A stretch of DNA of 64,000 nt from Calliphora vicina (GCF_958450345.1 NC_088780.1:4772501-4836500), one strand, 5' to 3'; counted from the stretch's first letter, positions 1 to 14,400 are shown. Notes: generated by a model not told the origin, from the letters alone. Translations and numbers: made by a program.

Positions 1-600
1 TATTTTATACCCTTGAGCAAAGATTCAAAACAAAAAAAAATTTTAATTTTATTTTGTGTTTAAATTTAATGGAAAATATTTAAAAAAAAAATGGATTTTT
101 GATAAAAAAAAATAACTTTTTTTTTGGAAATAAAAATATATTTTTAGTAAAAAAAATTAGGTGAACAAAAATCGGGTTTAAAAATAAAATTTTGGTGAAA
201 AAATATTTTTGCCGATTTTGACCCATTGTAGGTGTCTCTATAACGTTATATAAGTTATTGGAAAGGTGTTTTATATTCCTCTCTTTTGAAATCTACATTG
301 ACGATGTACATGACTTGAAATCGGGGTATTCGTGGTTTTTGGCTTATATTTTCGCGGGGAAATCGGCCTGATTTTAAATAGCATCCGAACCAAGACTACC
401 CTATATATTAATGTATCAACCACGTTTGTAAGTTATTTGGGGTCTTCGGAAAGTTGATTTCAACTGACACACGTACATGGCTATATTGAGCACGCTATCT
501 ATAACGATCCATGAATAGTATGGAAATTACAAACGGATTGAAAAACTTATGTATACCCTTATCACTCATGGTGTAGGGTAAAAAAAATACCAAAAACTTA
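1..600 (+). repeat. Dispersed repeat family A, fragment
   Basis: This stretch has no supported exon, although it lies where later introns of the minus-strand B56 gene should be. It is a diverged copy of a long dispersed repeat that recurs at least seven times in the window. Diagnostic phrases are GATTTTGACCCATTGTAGG near 218, a TCTTCGGAAAGTTGATTTCAAC stretch near 444, CTATCTATAACGATCC at 497-512, GGAAATTACAAACGGA near 520 and TATACCCTTATCAC near 553. Only remnants of a conserved skeleton remain, and no coding capacity is visible. The superfamily is not identified. Confidence 0.7.
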
Positions 601-714
601 TTATGAAGAGATTTTATATAATAGAATATTTTGTCTTAAATTCTATCTAAACTTTACAAATCGGACGTCCAAACTAGAGATTGTACTTTGCTTTGTAGCT
701 CATAATGTACTTAC

Positions 715-3700
715 CTGTAAAAAACGTTATTGATTTGTTTGCGTATAAATGCTCTCAAGCCCAAAAATTTGCCATATATACGATGTAAAACAGTCTTTAA
801 GAAATCACGTTCACGTGGATCCTCTGAGTCAAATAAATCCAACAATTGCAAAACAAACTGATGATCAATGTAACGCTTGGCAATGTTTGGTTGAAAATCG
901 GGCGATTCTAAAAAGCGCAAAAACAATTCGTAAACAAATTGTAAGTGGGGCCAAGAAGACTCCAATGTTGGTTCATCTTCTTCCGGATCAAATTCAGCAC
1001 CATTTGGATTTGAAGAAGGAGGCAAAGTACGAAATAAATTTACAGCAAACTATATTCAAACAACATAGAAAATATTAAAAACAATAAATACATACAAAAT
1101 AAGGGATTTAATATGTATCTATACCATATTTATTGCTTCTGGATAAATGGCTTCTGTAATAACATTATTTTGATTAGACAAATATTCAACCATTTCGTGT
1201 AGAGCCGCCCTTTTCACCTCTTTCCATTTCAGGTCGCTTAATGGCTCGGAAAAATCGAACAGTGTGCAACATTGTCTTATTTTCTGAACAAAAAGTTCCT
1301 CGCGTTCAGTGGTTGGTGTTTCTGTATGAATAAATTATAAAATAAATATAGTTTGTTTTCGCAAGTATCCAAAAGAAATAAACAACATAAATAGCACTTT
1401 TTTCTATTATAACAATGACAAATATATATTAATTGACTGATTTGATGGTTTATTAACACCAAACTGTACTTATGCAATTTTTTTCAATATCCATTATTAA
1501 AAAAATATTTTTTTTACAAAATTCAGAAAAATTTGTGATATTTAAGTTGTCAGGACGTACATAAATTTATTAATTATATAATAAAATGATATGCACATAA
1601 AAAATAAAAAAAAATTATAATTAAAAAAAGAAAATCCTAAAGAACTGTCTTGAAAAAAATAAATAAATAAAATGCTTCATAACATAAAAGCGTTACTGAG
1701 AGACAAAAAACCTATAGCCATATAGAGCGGAAACTCTCCTGTCAAAGACCTAACTCAGTTGTCAAAAATCTAAGTGGTGAGAATGTATTAGTAGAAAAGA
1801 CTATGTGAAAACAAAAACAACAACGAACCAGGGCTACAGCGGATATATTGATGCATCAATCATGTACATTTATAATTATATTAGGTACATTTTTGTAGTT
1901 GTTTCCTTGAATTTTGAACGGTTTGCTACCTATGGACCTGAACAGGGAAAAAAAGAGCTACAACTTTGCCTCAGAGAGTAAATCAAAATTCCGAACGGTT
2001 TGCAATATATGAGCCTGAGAAAATGATCACTTTTTTGCAAAAGTTACACCGAGGCCCAAGTCATAAAAAAAGTGCATGACTTGGGGCAAAACTGGGAGAC
2101 ACGGGACTTTTTTAGTCTTTTATCACGTAGTGGTGTCCGTATATGGTTATATTTTTTCATGTTGGAATGTGTAAGTTATTTGGGGTTTTCGAAAAGTTGA
2201 TTTCAACAGGGAGACGACAGCTTAGTGATATGGAGGTATAACAAATTTAGTGATAATGTTATTTTTTTTAAAATAGTGTTCATGAAATTAAAAATAAATG
2301 GTACTGTGACACCCCGGTGTTTAATTTTTTGTGAAAGTTATTTTATCGTGTAAATTCTTGGTGTTTAAAAATAAATATTAAAACTATACACCAGCTCTAT
2401 ATAAAAAGTACTGCAGCATGAATAATAATAAGGTGCTAAAAGTCGCCATAAGTCCTGCGGCTAAGTAGTTATTACTACAAATTTTGTATATACAGCACAA
2501 TCATGAATAAAAAAATACGCTGGAGTTTTTTCCCTTTTCTCATTTTTCCTATTCAAATTCAGTGTTAAAAATTTGAAAAGGGAAAAAATTCCCGCGGATT
2601 TTTTATTCATGATTGGTCTGATAATAAATTTTCCTACATTTTGATTACATAACATAAACAGTAAAAAATGTTGTGGATTAGTGCGGAACTAAAATAAATT
2701 ATAAAATAACGTTTCTCAAAATTGCTCTAGGTTCAGTCTTGGTGAGCTCAAAGGATAAACATATCTTTAAGGTTTTCATGAATTTTTCATATTTATCTTT
2801 GCGAAAAATAGGAAAGGCGATTTCAATACCGTATGTAAGAACAACAAATTTTAAAATTTCTGGCAAACATTTTAAGTTTTTTAAATGTTTTCATAAAATT
2901 ATTTACAAATTTTGCGATACGATTTAAGCCCATAAACCGAGGAGTTGTATACTACACATTTCACATTTTTAATGTGAAATGACAAAAAAATAGGCTGTGT
3001 ATAGAAAAAATTCATAATTTAAAAACAAAAAATAATAAAGAATGAAGAGGTGACAAAAATGCCTAATGTAAACAAAAAGTTACTCGATCTAGATTTGATC
3101 ACAATAGAATTATGATTTTGTAAAACTAATTTGTTAACATAAACAAACTTTTGAGATTTATATTAATATAACATCATAATCAACACACAATTTAAAATGT
3201 TAAGTACGTAAGTATTAATACAAATAAAACAGTAAAAGAAAATCGATAATTATAAAATATTTTTTCGCCGCTCTTTTATTACACAAGTTTGTAGTTTATA
3301 TATGTACATACGTTTGTATGTAACGCCTAATCATAATGGTCTTGTGAATCACTGTACATATGAATGTGGTTTTCTATTCGTTTATTCGTCAAAGTCAGAA
3401 ATAGTATTTTCAGTTGATGTTGTATTTTTTATTATATATTTAGTTTGTTTTGATTTTGTTTGCAATTTATTTGCACCTACTTGGGACTCTTGGCAGATTA
3501 TCAATTTGCCAAATAAATAAATAAAAACATAGATTATTTTGTAAACAAATAACATCATTTTTTGCTCACACTTTTAAAAGGGAGAAAGAGAGAAAGAAAA
3601 CAAGAGATGATAATAATGTTTACAATAGTATGATACATATGTATGTATATAAACTGCATATGATTTCGAACAATTTCGACATTTTTTAGATATGCATTGT

Positions 3701-6700
3701 GAAAACCAAACGGATTTTAAAAAATATGTAAACATGTACCTTACCTATTGTTCAAGTGTTTAATTAAAATTTTAACATTAATTATTATCATTTATTAGCT
3801 AGACATAGTGGAATTTATGAAAAGCATGATATTCATACCTATGTATGCAAAAATAAAAGGTTGAATTTGTTTTTACCGGACATTTAAATTTGTAATTAAT
3901 GAACTTCTCTTCATTGATATGATAATTTTGTTTCTGTATTAAAAAATATAAAAATTAAGTTTATCGTATATAAATCAGAAGACAAATTATAAATTTTGTA
4001 ATCTTTTTCCTTCTTTCCCTAATTAATCCTCATCGAGATAAAAAAAAATTGTAAACAAGTAAATAAAAAGCATAGATTATTATAAATGATATAAAATTAT
4101 ACTAAAGATTTTTAAAAATTATAAATGAAAATCACAAATAAAAACGAACAAAAATTAATGAATTGTTGTCATTCAAAAACCTCGTAGTAGCGGTAACTGT
4201 ACAGCTGTTGCTGATGATGTTGGTGTATGAAAAACATTTCTATCTCTTGCTCGTCCCGGACTACCAGAAATTTGCTGCAGAGTTGTTTGCGTCACGAAAG
4301 GTCCCGAACCACTTCCATCTGAATTATTAATATTTTGGCAATCAATATTATCAGCATTAGCAGTGTTACTTTCATTTCCATTTTGATATTGCACATTAGT
4401 AGATGGTCCTCCGCTATTACTCCCACTATTTTGTAATTTGATTTGTGTAGCGTTAGAACCATTATTTCGTGTTAATCTATTACTATTGTTTGAAGCATTT
4501 CCTATTCCCAAGGATATACTAATGCCACTGACAATAGTTTGGGTAACAGAACTAGAATTATTTGTTGTAGCTGTTGCAGATTGTGATGGCGATGATGCAG
4601 ATGTCGTCGCTGTTGTAGACGACACAGCATTATACTGTCCTTGTCCATTACCACTGACATTACTTGTGTTATAACTGGTGTTAGTTGTATTAATAGAAGC
4701 AGCACTGCCCACGTTTTTTGTTGCATTAAGTATATTTTTAATTGCCGTGGCTGCGCTCACCGGAGACTACAATCATATAAATTATACCCAATTTGTATTT
4801 GCGTTAGGTTAACGTTGTTATGAATTGTTTGAAAAATCAAAAAAATGGAATAAAAGAAATTGGACACAATAATGAAGATTAAGTTTGAATGAATTTTCAA
4901 AGTTTTTGTTACAAAAACTAATAAAACGCTAATAAGTTGCATAAATTAAAATCGAAAAAAAAATATGTATTATTATGTTGATTTTCGAAAATTTTATTTT
5001 TAATGGTATTGTTTTGGTTGAAAAACCATCAACTTTAAGAAGTCCACCAATAATTAATTAATTTTTTATGTTAAAAAATCGTTCAGTTAAATAAGCGATT
5101 TTCACAAAAAAAAAATACAATTTCAATGATAAAAGTAAGAATGCTATATTCGGCTACACCCTTCACCACAGTTCGCTTTAAGATAAATATTGAAAATAAT
5201 TTTTGGTGAAAAAAAATGTTTGGTAAAAACTAATTTTGTTGGGGGAAAAAATGTTCGCTAACAAAAAAAATCGGGTTAAACAATATGTTTTCCCGATTTT
5301 TACAGGTCTGAATTTCATGTAAGTTATTTTGGTCCTTCGGAAGTTGATTGTAATAGACAGGCGGACTATCTATAACGATCCAGAATATATATACTTTATG
5401 GAGTATATATAAACGATTTTACAAAAATTACTTTCTTTAAGAATTTTCGATAAACATAACAAAAAAAAAGCTTTGTTACAAAAAGAAAGATTTTTTTAAC
5501 GTGAGCAGCATAGCCGAATATAGACAACGTTTAGTTTATTACATAAAAATATACATACGTATGTAATTTGTTTTTTTTTCGATTTTACATTATGATACTT
5601 TTATGATTTCCTAAATTACATATACATAATTGATGAGTGGATAAGATTGAATCAAACCTTGTTATTTGAACCAAGCGTAGATGAGGCAGTAGTTAAAAGT
5701 TGTGTAGCTGATGTAGCTGCATTGAAATGTTGAGCCAGTGTTGAAACAATGGATGATGTGGTTGCGGAAATGGGATTTGTAGTTGAGGAGGAGGAGGAGG
5801 AACCCACTCCTCCGGTGTTCGAGGAAGAGGCCGCCATTGATATGGATGCTGTTGTCGCATTTAATGATACACTGTTGCTAGTATTAACTACAGATAATGC
5901 TGTCACTTGCTGTTGCTGTGATAAGGATGAAGAAGATGATGTTGTTACTGATATTGCTGATGAATTTGATGATAGTGATTGATGATTGGTTGAGATATTA
6001 TTAACTTCTTGCGGTTGAGGTTGTAATGCTGGCATTTTATTGTTATAGACTTTTTTAACTGCATTTATTGTTGAAAAGGAACTATTGGATAATTTTGCTT
6101 TGATTTCTTCAATATTTGTAAATTTAAATTTACAGCCAATACTGCCACTACCACTGCCACCTCCACCACAACTAATATTTTCAGATTGGGTCGCTTCTGT
6201 CTTCGCTGTCGTTTGTATTAAAATTTTATCATTGTCAACATCATCATCATCATAATCATCGGCCAATAGATCAAGACCACTATGAAATGATGGGGATTTT
6301 GGTATACCTAAACCAAAATAACCACTCCCCACGGATGGTTGGTGGCTAGGTAAAATCTTTATCGGTTCGTTATTTAGGAGATTGGCTTTATTAGTACTGG
6401 TGGCACTGATTAGTTTGCTATTATAGCTATTGTTTGATTCTTTATTGTTAATACAACAATTTGACGAATAACTAATGGATGAAGAAGTCAGTTTGCTATG
6501 TTCACTTTTATTTTCTTTCGTTTTTGTATTTGTATTTTTGTCAATTTGTTCGGAATTATTGTTAACATTGGTACTCTTTTCAAATAACATATCATTAAAG
6601 ACCATTTCATTACAAGTCACATTTATTCAATCAAAACCGATTTCAAATGCACTAAAACACTTTATTTTTAACCTTTATATCTTTTCTTATTTTTGTTTTC

Positions 6701-9700
6701 AAATTTTATTATCTACTGTCTCTAAAACGTGCTTGTTTATACTTAAACTATTATAAGTAAATTAAATTTAAGCAAGCAAAAATCTGTAAAACAAAGCAAT
6801 ATTTATGAAAATTTAAATTTTGAATAAGACTTTTCGTTATGGAGAAAAATATATGTATGTTTGTGTGTATATATATAAAAAAAAAAAACATAATTATTAA
6901 TATTCAATATAACAGAATTTAAGAATAATAATAACATTTTTTAAAAGCTACAACAATATTCTAAAAATTGACTTGTCTTGAGTGAGAATTTATTAATTGA
7001 ATATAATAGTGAACTTTGGGTGTTGGAGGAGACAGTAATTATTTTATTATTATGTAAATGAAGATTAATATTTCTTCTATTTTATTTATTGAAACACTAT
7101 AAAAATACTTGACTCTATTTTAATTCATGCCCAAAACAAGACAATTCTATTTACTTTCGCATTTTAAAGGTATAGTGCAGTATTTTTAACCCACGTGAAA
7201 ATGTGAAATTACTAGCTTTTGTACAAACTAAAAATAACTTTGCACTAAATTCTGATCTTCTCACTAAATAGAACTTATTGTTGATTTTTAAATAATATGA
7301 TTAATGTCCAAATTAAGTAAAAAAAACTGAAAATTTCAAAACAGTACTTAATTGCTCAACACATAACCTGTGTTGTACGATGTATTTTGAATTGTTTTGT
7401 TTTTGCACTTCAAATGAAAAAATATGTATGTCTTACAACTATAAAACAGAGGATGTTAATTGGGAAATTACCAAGCGCTGTAATCTGCTTTTATTATTAT
7501 TTTTGTATTTTAATCAAAACTATTTCGAAAATATATCTAATAGGTATATATTATAAAAATTAAACAACATTCCATTGCTAACTATTTTAATGTTAAGAAT
7601 GAAAACAATTAGAAATTTTGTCTGCATTTAAACAAAATTTACTGCTAATTATTGAAAAAACTAATATTATTTTACACATTACTAGAATGACAAAACAAAT
7701 TTTAATAATAATAATAATAAATTAACGAAAATATTATTTATGAGTATGATGTTTACATGTATGTATGTATATATATATATGTAGATACATACATGTGTAC
7801 ATGTAAAAATAAATACATATGTATATCTAAAATTAGTTCGCATTGGCAGACAGACCAAAAGAATTTTCACTTAAATTTTTTTCACATGCATTTTATTTAT
7901 ACAAATATAATTTTAACTGTAACATAACAACAAATAATTAAATGGCAATATTGACCAAAACTCAACAAGAAAATTATAATTATAAACAAACCATAATAAG
8001 TACATACCTACAACACATAGACATAAATTATAAAATAATGAATTGATTCTAATTATACTAACAAATAATATATTGATTTTTTTTTCTCAGCCGGTGTTTT
8101 ATTGTGGGTTTTTTATTTTTTTCTTACCTTAAAGACGAAAATACATATAAACATCTATAAATTTATAGTATTTATTTTCTTGTTTATTATTTTATTTACA
8201 TTTTACAGGGTTTTTATTCTAATATCTATTTTATACACAAATAAGTATATATTTACTTATAGAAAACTATTTTTTATGGATCTTAAAGTTAATACTACTT
8301 TTCTTTGTAATATACTAAAAATTACTTGAACAGAATGTAGATACAACCGTAGGTATAGATATGTCATTATAGAAAAATCAATATCTGTTTGACAATTTAA
8401 CAGAGTTTTTAAGAGTTTTCACAGAGTGCTTGCTACTTTTGTTTAGGAAAAGAGATGAAAATTTTTGGTAATTGCGCAGTTAGTTTTTTGAATTATTGTA
8501 AATAAATAATGACAGATGATTTGTATGATATTGGCGACAAACATATTTTAGTTAAAAACTTTAATTTTTTAAAATATACACATTTTACTGAAAACTAAGA
8601 CATAAACGGACTTGATGCTTAATCCATGTGCAAAGGTTTGATCTAGTGTATATATGAGGTAAAAACTGGTAATATTTGTTTCTTATGACATTTGTTGACA
8701 CAACAATTTTTTTATATTCTCTATTATATTCTCTTAGGGTTCCATAAAGGTACAAATAAATACTCTGGCTTAAACGTACACTTTATGAATCAAGCGTTAC
8801 GTTTTTTTTTTGTAAATATAAAATTTGAATTTCTAAAATCAAGAATTTTAAAACTATGAAAGTATTACCCCCATATTCATAAACAATTTTTAAATTTATC
8901 AAAGCTAAAATTTTCATACAAAATTTAATTTATAAATCTTTAATAAATTAACAAATTGTCTATGAATAAACTTAAACTAAGAAGAAACATGTAACTTAAA
9001 GTAAAGTTACTAAAATATACTTAAACGTATTTCATGTCTAATATAACATTAGTACTTATGTTGCGTAACGTTTCTGCGCCGTATCATGTTGTTGGATATT
9101 GCAGTAATGTTTTCAATTATTTTCGAAAATAAAACAAAACTAAATAGTTATCTTTATTCGGCTGTGCCGAATCCTATATATTAGCTTTTAAAAGTGCTTT
9201 AAATGATTAATGAATGTAACTGATGAAGATTTAGTTCCACTTTTTCCAAAAGAGATGAATAAAAAATTGCTTTAAATTCTAAAATAAATCACTACGTTTC
9301 AGAATTTACTCAAAAATATTTTTTAAATTCATCCCTATCAAAATTTAACATTTTTGTGAATAATCGTAGAAAAATATTTTAAAAAAAACCTGATATGAAG
9401 AAAAATGAGGAAGAAAGTTATTCAATAAATAAAAATGTCAAGAGATTTAACTATAAAGCGCAAAAAGGTCACATTGAAATGTTAACTACAAAACCCCATA
9501 AAAAAAATTCCGTCTCCGAAAAACAGAAAAAAAGAATTTTCAAATACAAAATATGGGCATTGTAAAAAGTAACAATGGATACCGACTTAGTACATTTTCA
9601 AATTGCCTACAAATTTTTAAAAAATTTAAAATACAAAATATTTGCAATGTCTAATAATCGAATACAAGCATAAATGTATGCCAAAAATTGTTTATAATAT

Positions 9701-11486
9701 CATGATCACAACATTATCAAATTTAGAAAAACACGAAAAAAACATATTTTAAACAATAAAGGTTTGTTTAAAGGGTAATTTTTAATACAAAATTATGTCA
9801 AAGACCAGTTTCAAATAATCGGTCAAAATTCAATAATGTATATACCATGATACAACAATATAAGGTACACTCAGTAGAAAATAATTTCTCAATTCTACAA
9901 TTCTTGTAACGTCAAACAAACAAAAATATGAAAAAAAATAAAAATCAAAGTTTGACGTTATAGGGCTAGTGATTCTACCTTCTACAATTATTGTATCATG
10001 GTATATACTATTATTAAAAATTTAACAATTCGAAAGAGAACTTTATTTTGTATGAGCAAATAATTTACAACAATATCATTATTATATTGTTATATGTGTA
10101 TCTTTTTTATTTAAATTTCAACTTGTTTTTTTAAATAAAGTTTTGTTCAAAGGCTGGACAAATATCGACATTTTAATGTTAAAGCTTATTTCATCGATTA
10201 CATACTATGGTCTTCAATAGTGTAAACATACCTTAAGTAAACATTTTGCATAAACTTTGGATGTTAGATAAAACATAAGCCAGTCAAATAATTTCATATT
10301 CATTCATTGTGTTACAAGTACATAAATTAGAAAAGTACAAATAAATATTTGAATTTACTTACTCTCATTTAATGGAGGCAATGGTGTAAGTTCGCAATTT
10401 TTTGAAACATTGTAACGTGAGCTGCTTTGACGTTTTTCTTTTTTCACAAGTGGTGTTGTAGTTATGTCTAAACTTTTGGTTATTGGTGACACCGGAGGAG
10501 GAGTTCTTTTATTTTCCTTGTTTGCCTGTAGATATACGGAAAAAAAGATGAAATAAAATTAATACTAAATACTTAATATGATTACTAAACAAAGCCGATA
10601 AATACGTTTAGACCTTTTAATTAAATATTTAAATAATCAACGTTCTATAATCAATGATCTCATTTTGATGTTCAAAGCAGCCATGTCCATTTAGTTCCAA
10701 AAAAAATGTATAAATCAATTTTAAAAAGACCAGCAGTGCTTTGTTTATCAACAATTTGTGGGTATGGATACTTAAGAATTGCTAGAAGCGAATCACAATT
10801 TTTTCATAGTTGTTCCAAATCGAGAAATGTCCATTGAAGTTAACTATCTAAATAACTAACAAACCAACCAAACCAACTGCCATTCCAAGTTCTACAAATA
10901 ATAAATACTTGAAATACCGCATTAAGTTTACTTATGATTAGATTGCATAGATAGCATTTGCCGGACTTATCGCTATTTTCTAGAACTTAATAGAGACTAA
11001 CGAACTGAATGAAGATTTAGATTTTGCTTGTACATATGTATTCATTTTATAAAAATTGTCTTGTAGGGAATATTGGAAATTGGTATTGTTTTTGCGATCA
11101 AAGTTAAGTGTATGTGCGGAATTAGTTAAATTGGTGTAAAAAGTATGTACATACATTGTAATAAACATTAACATAGAAAACTATTATATGAAATGAAACA
11201 GTAAACGACAAATTGAACTTACCTCAGAGTTTTTGTTTGCACCTAATAATGGTGTAGATGATGGTGTACCACTGCTATCGAAGCCAGTTGATGTGTTCGT
11301 AACCACAATGGATGTTGAGGTTGTTTGGGCCGTTGTTATATTGTTGCTGTTATTCTCCTTTATGCCGTTAGTTGTTGCTATTTTCGTGTTGATGTTATTG
11401 TTGTTATTATTGTTGACAATGGACACTGCTTCTGCTGTTTTAGAAGCTGGTGCAGTTTGTAACGTTGATGCTGCCTTATTATCCAT
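715..11486 (-). CDS. wrd: PP2A regulatory subunit B56 (B'), gamma/delta type; 5' part of the gene, short N-terminal form
   Basis: This is a B56-family regulatory subunit that targets the PP2A phosphatase to substrates. The spliced minus-strand exons are 11486-11223, 10525-10363, 1321-1125 and 1049-715, with consistent phases (0, 1, 0, 2); the gene continues past the left edge. Exon 1 starts at ATG 11486 and is Asn/Thr/Ser-rich. Exon 2 carries the family motif VKKEKRQSSSRYNVSKN. Exon 3 begins TPTTEREELFVQKIRQCC, and exon 4 reads FAVNLFRTLPPSSNP... through RKQINNVFYR, the highly conserved HEAT-like B56 core. The SSNPNGAEFDPEEDEP wording matches the gamma/delta class, which in Drosophila is well-rounded rather than widerborst; that choice of paralogue is from memory of the families. 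The last half of the core, including much of the substrate-binding groove, lies outside the window. Confidence 0.88.
1322..4180. other. Intron of the B56 gene
   Basis: AT-rich intronic sequence on the minus-strand gene. It contains one TIR element (2493-2620) and a decayed family A segment around 1845-2240 (GTAAGTTATTTGGGG and AAAAGTTGATTTCAACAG near 2170-2205). Short open frames in this stretch, such as one at 3302-3520, have no splice context or recognisable motif and are not called. Confidence 0.6.
2493..2620. mobile_element. TIR MITE, family M1 (CAGCCCAATYATGAATAA ends), copy 1
   Basis: A 128-bp element whose ends are inverted repeats: CAGCACAATCATGAATAA on the left and TTATTCATGATTGGTCTG on the right. 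An inner pair follows, GGAGTTTTTTCCCTTTT against AAAAGGGAAAAAATTCCC. The same structure recurs near 34361 and 45203. It is a near-perfect foldback with no coding sequence. Confidence 0.75.
4181..6605 (-). CDS. wrd: wrd alternative long N-terminus (two exons, spliced to the shared exon at 1321)
   Basis: Two long open exons inside the B56 gene form an alternative start. The first runs 6605-5658 (316 codons, first ATG at 6605 in context GAAATGG) and ends AAG|GTTTGA. The second runs 4766-4181 after the acceptor TGATTGTAG and ends CGAG|GTTTTT in phase 1. That is exactly the phase needed to join the shared exon at 1321, giving ...VQLPLLRE then TPTTEREEL. The 511 or so residues are low-complexity, rich in Ser, Asn, Thr and Gln, with an acidic run (DDYDDDD) and a Gly/Ser run. 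The piece just before the junction resembles the end of exon 2 of the short form (LPLLRE versus LPPLNEK), but the basic RQSSSRYN stretch is absent. The weak donors make use conditional or low-level; transcripts would decide. Confidence 0.72.
5140..5530 (+). repeat. Dispersed repeat family A, fragment
   Basis: A degenerate copy lying between the two long-isoform exons of the B56 gene. It has TATATTCGGCTACACCCTTCACC near 5148, GTAAGTTATTTTGGTCCTTCGG near 5319, CTATCTATAACGATCCAG near 5368 and TATATATACTTTATGGAG near 5387. The order of the blocks is the same as in the longer copy at 18560-19790. Confidence 0.65.
6621..10362. other. Large intron or 5' region of the B56 gene
   Basis: About 3.7 kb of AT-rich DNA with no supportable exon. 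It contains simple repeats (AAT repeats near 7704-7720, TATG/TA tracts near 7755-7800, a poly-A tract near 6870), a short family A remnant near 9155-9185 (TTATTCGGCTGTGCCGAATCC) and one TIR element at 9838-10008. A promoter for the long isoform probably lies just right of 6605, but no core motif is clear. Confidence 0.55.
9838..10008. mobile_element. Short TIR element with a second inner palindrome
   Basis: A 171-bp element with ends GTATATACCATGATACAA and TTGTATCATGGTATATAC. Inside lies another inverted pair, TGTAACGTCAAAC near 9905 against GTTTGACGTTATA near 9949. It has no coding sequence and sits in a B56 intron. The superfamily is unknown. Confidence 0.6.
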
Positions 11487-14400
11487 AACGGGTTAAGGAG
11501 CCTCTACTGCTGTTTATGCTGCTGCTGCTGCTTTCCGCGTGCTTGTCTAGCTTTTTGCTTTTCTTTTTGTTCTTTTTATATTATTTCTACGCGTATCTTC
11601 TTTGCGTAAAATATATTAAAACTTACAGTACATATGTTGCTGTTTTTGCTGTTGTTTTTGTATTTATCGTTATCGATTAGAAAACATAGAACGAACGAAT
11701 GTCAACACACAGTTTTCGATGACTGTAACAATAAAGCAAACAAACCAACCAACTAGAAAATCAATGAGAAGTGAAAATGTAGGATTTACTTTTAGTCTAA
11801 GTATACGTTGTATATGTATCGAAAACCTTTTGTAAATATGTTTGTTTACATGTCGTATGTATGTAGTGATATATTAACTAATAATAATAAAAAAAAACAT
11901 TGGACAACATTATTAACATACGAACGCACATATTGCTTAAAATTGCATGAGTTTAAAATTTGAATTGCATACTCTTTGATAGTTTATATGTAGTGTATAG
12001 TTATAGTGTCAATAGCCAAGAATTATTTATCTATTGCTGTGGTGTAAATCCAAATGATTGTTCGTAGTCTCCTAGATTCAGCATAAACATATGAAACATT
12101 CCGGCAGATTGAATATGTGGAAGTAAAGAGAGTGGTAATGAGTGGTAAACGATGAAATAATACAATTTTTGCTGTGCTGATAGTATTGCAAATATTACGT
12201 ATGTAATAAATACAGTAAAAATTTATATGAAATTTACTTTTCTCAAATAGAATTTAATTTTATTCTATAATTATGTTGTGGAATTAAGTACCGTTTGGTC
12301 CACCATTTCATTGTAGAAACTATTTACAAATTTCCAGATTAATTTCTATGTATCAAACAAATTAAGTTGTTCTAGAAGAAGGGATATTTTCTTGATTTCT
12401 GTAGTATTTATTTACTGAAATTCATTTACTAAATACTAAACTTTAATAAATACAATACTTTATCAAAATTAATCATAAGTGAACGCATAAAAAATAGGTA
12501 TTGCAATATTTCACTATAATTTGGTATTAGTTTAGGATTTAAAAGGGACGATAATTTTATACAATAAACATTAAATTTTCATATTTAATATTAAAATTTG
12601 TTTTAATATTTTCGTTAGAAAAAAGAAAATCTAGTCGACTAATTAGCGGATTTTAAACGTATTATAATCATCGAACTTCCATTGGTTTTAAACACTAATT
12701 TGAATTAATATTGCACATATATGAAAACCTTGTCTAATCACGGAACTTTCATTGGGTTTAAGCAATATTTTTAATGAAGAGCAGTTTATTTAAATAGGAA
12801 CCCATGCTCGGTAATGTTGAAATCATACATGTTTCACCTAAAAATCATACATGTTTCACCTAAAAAAAAGAACCAGTTCATTATCAGTGGAACTCATGCA
12901 TTTACTACTTCTTTTGCATGTCTTTTTTGCTAAGCACGTACATATATAGATGGTCACATGCTGACACCTCGTAAATCACAATGAGATAATTAATTATGCA
13001 ATACGACTCCTCCTTGTTAGGTAAGTTTAAAATATGAGACATATGCCAAAAACCGATTTTGTTTTCTTTTAACCAAATAATCGCGATGTGCCTTTGTACA
13101 TTTTCTCGGAACCCTAGAATTCGACCCACCTATTGAATTCAGTAACCAAAATTGAATTTAGTTACATTATTAGGTTTTTTGTTTTCGTATTTTTCGCTAT
13201 TTTTCTATCAAAATCGTATGCCATGTAGGTATATTTTTTTATTAACTTTTACTTTTAGATGGAGGTCACTTTTGAACATCATAAGAGCCTGATTTTCAAA
13301 ACAGTGGCAATATAGCGGTTAAGCAACATATACATAAATATAATTAAAATAAACTAAATAATTTTAATTAATCTACATAATTTATGAAAATTTTAAGGAT
13401 TTTATTTAAATACATACATATTTGTATATCGTCACCTAAAATGCAAAATAACGTAACACCAATTTGCATAAGTTTATAGGAGAAGCAAAAAAACGAAATA
13501 AAATGAAAACTACTTGAGATATTGAATCAAAATTTTCAAATCTCGATTACAATGAAACTAGAAATATATTTTTTTTCAAAGTACAATTTATGTTATGTGT
13601 CTTACGATATTTTGAAACGTATCATTAATATAAATCAGCATTTATTTGAATTACTAACAACAACGTATTTAATCTAAAAGAGTAAAGACTGCAAAAAATA
13701 TTATGAAACTACCTAAAATAAAGTAGAATAATATTTATTAATTAATTACTCAAAACTTAGACGTTATTTTTTTAAGAAAACCATGCACTTGATGATACGT
13801 TGTTTTTAATTTTGGTTATAACTTGGTTATTTTTGATATTAAAATTTTAAAATTTTGTACACATCGTAATCAATAATAAAATCAATTTCGAACATTTTGA
13901 TGATACGTTGTTTTGCATATTAGGTAACGATATGTACATTTATGTATTTTTATATACGTATTAAGGTATTTATAGATTTTTTATTGTATAATATCAGGCA
14001 CAATTACTATGTATTATAATTTTTTTTGGCCGTTTTAGGCTTATTTACACAATTTCTTGCAATGGTGCTATTATTTTGAAAGCACAAAATCTGGGTATTT
14101 ATCAATGAATATTTAAAAGAGAAAAGTTTAATTATTACAATAGAAATAAAAATATACCTCATGTTAATTGCTCTGTGGTGCTATTATTTTGACTGCCACT
14201 GTACATAATAACATCATATATTTGTAGTATAACTAATCATTATTTTTATGAATTTAATAAATATTCGGCATCGAGTTCTGTTTAAGAAACATCTTTCTTC
14301 AGTCAATCATTATTTATAGGATATATTTACAGTTATATAACAACTTTAAATCCTTTAAATAATAAAATAATAGAGCGGGTAAAAGGTTTATGTATATGTG

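Noticed and set aside
5749..5982. Open frame on the plus strand rich in acidic residues
   Set aside because: It is the antisense shadow of the Ser/Asn/Gln-rich B56 exon on the minus strand; the complementary low-complexity codons produce it.
11233..11496. Plus-strand open frame with Leu/Val-rich content
   Set aside because: Antisense shadow of the first coding exon of the B56 gene (poly-Asn and Thr codons).
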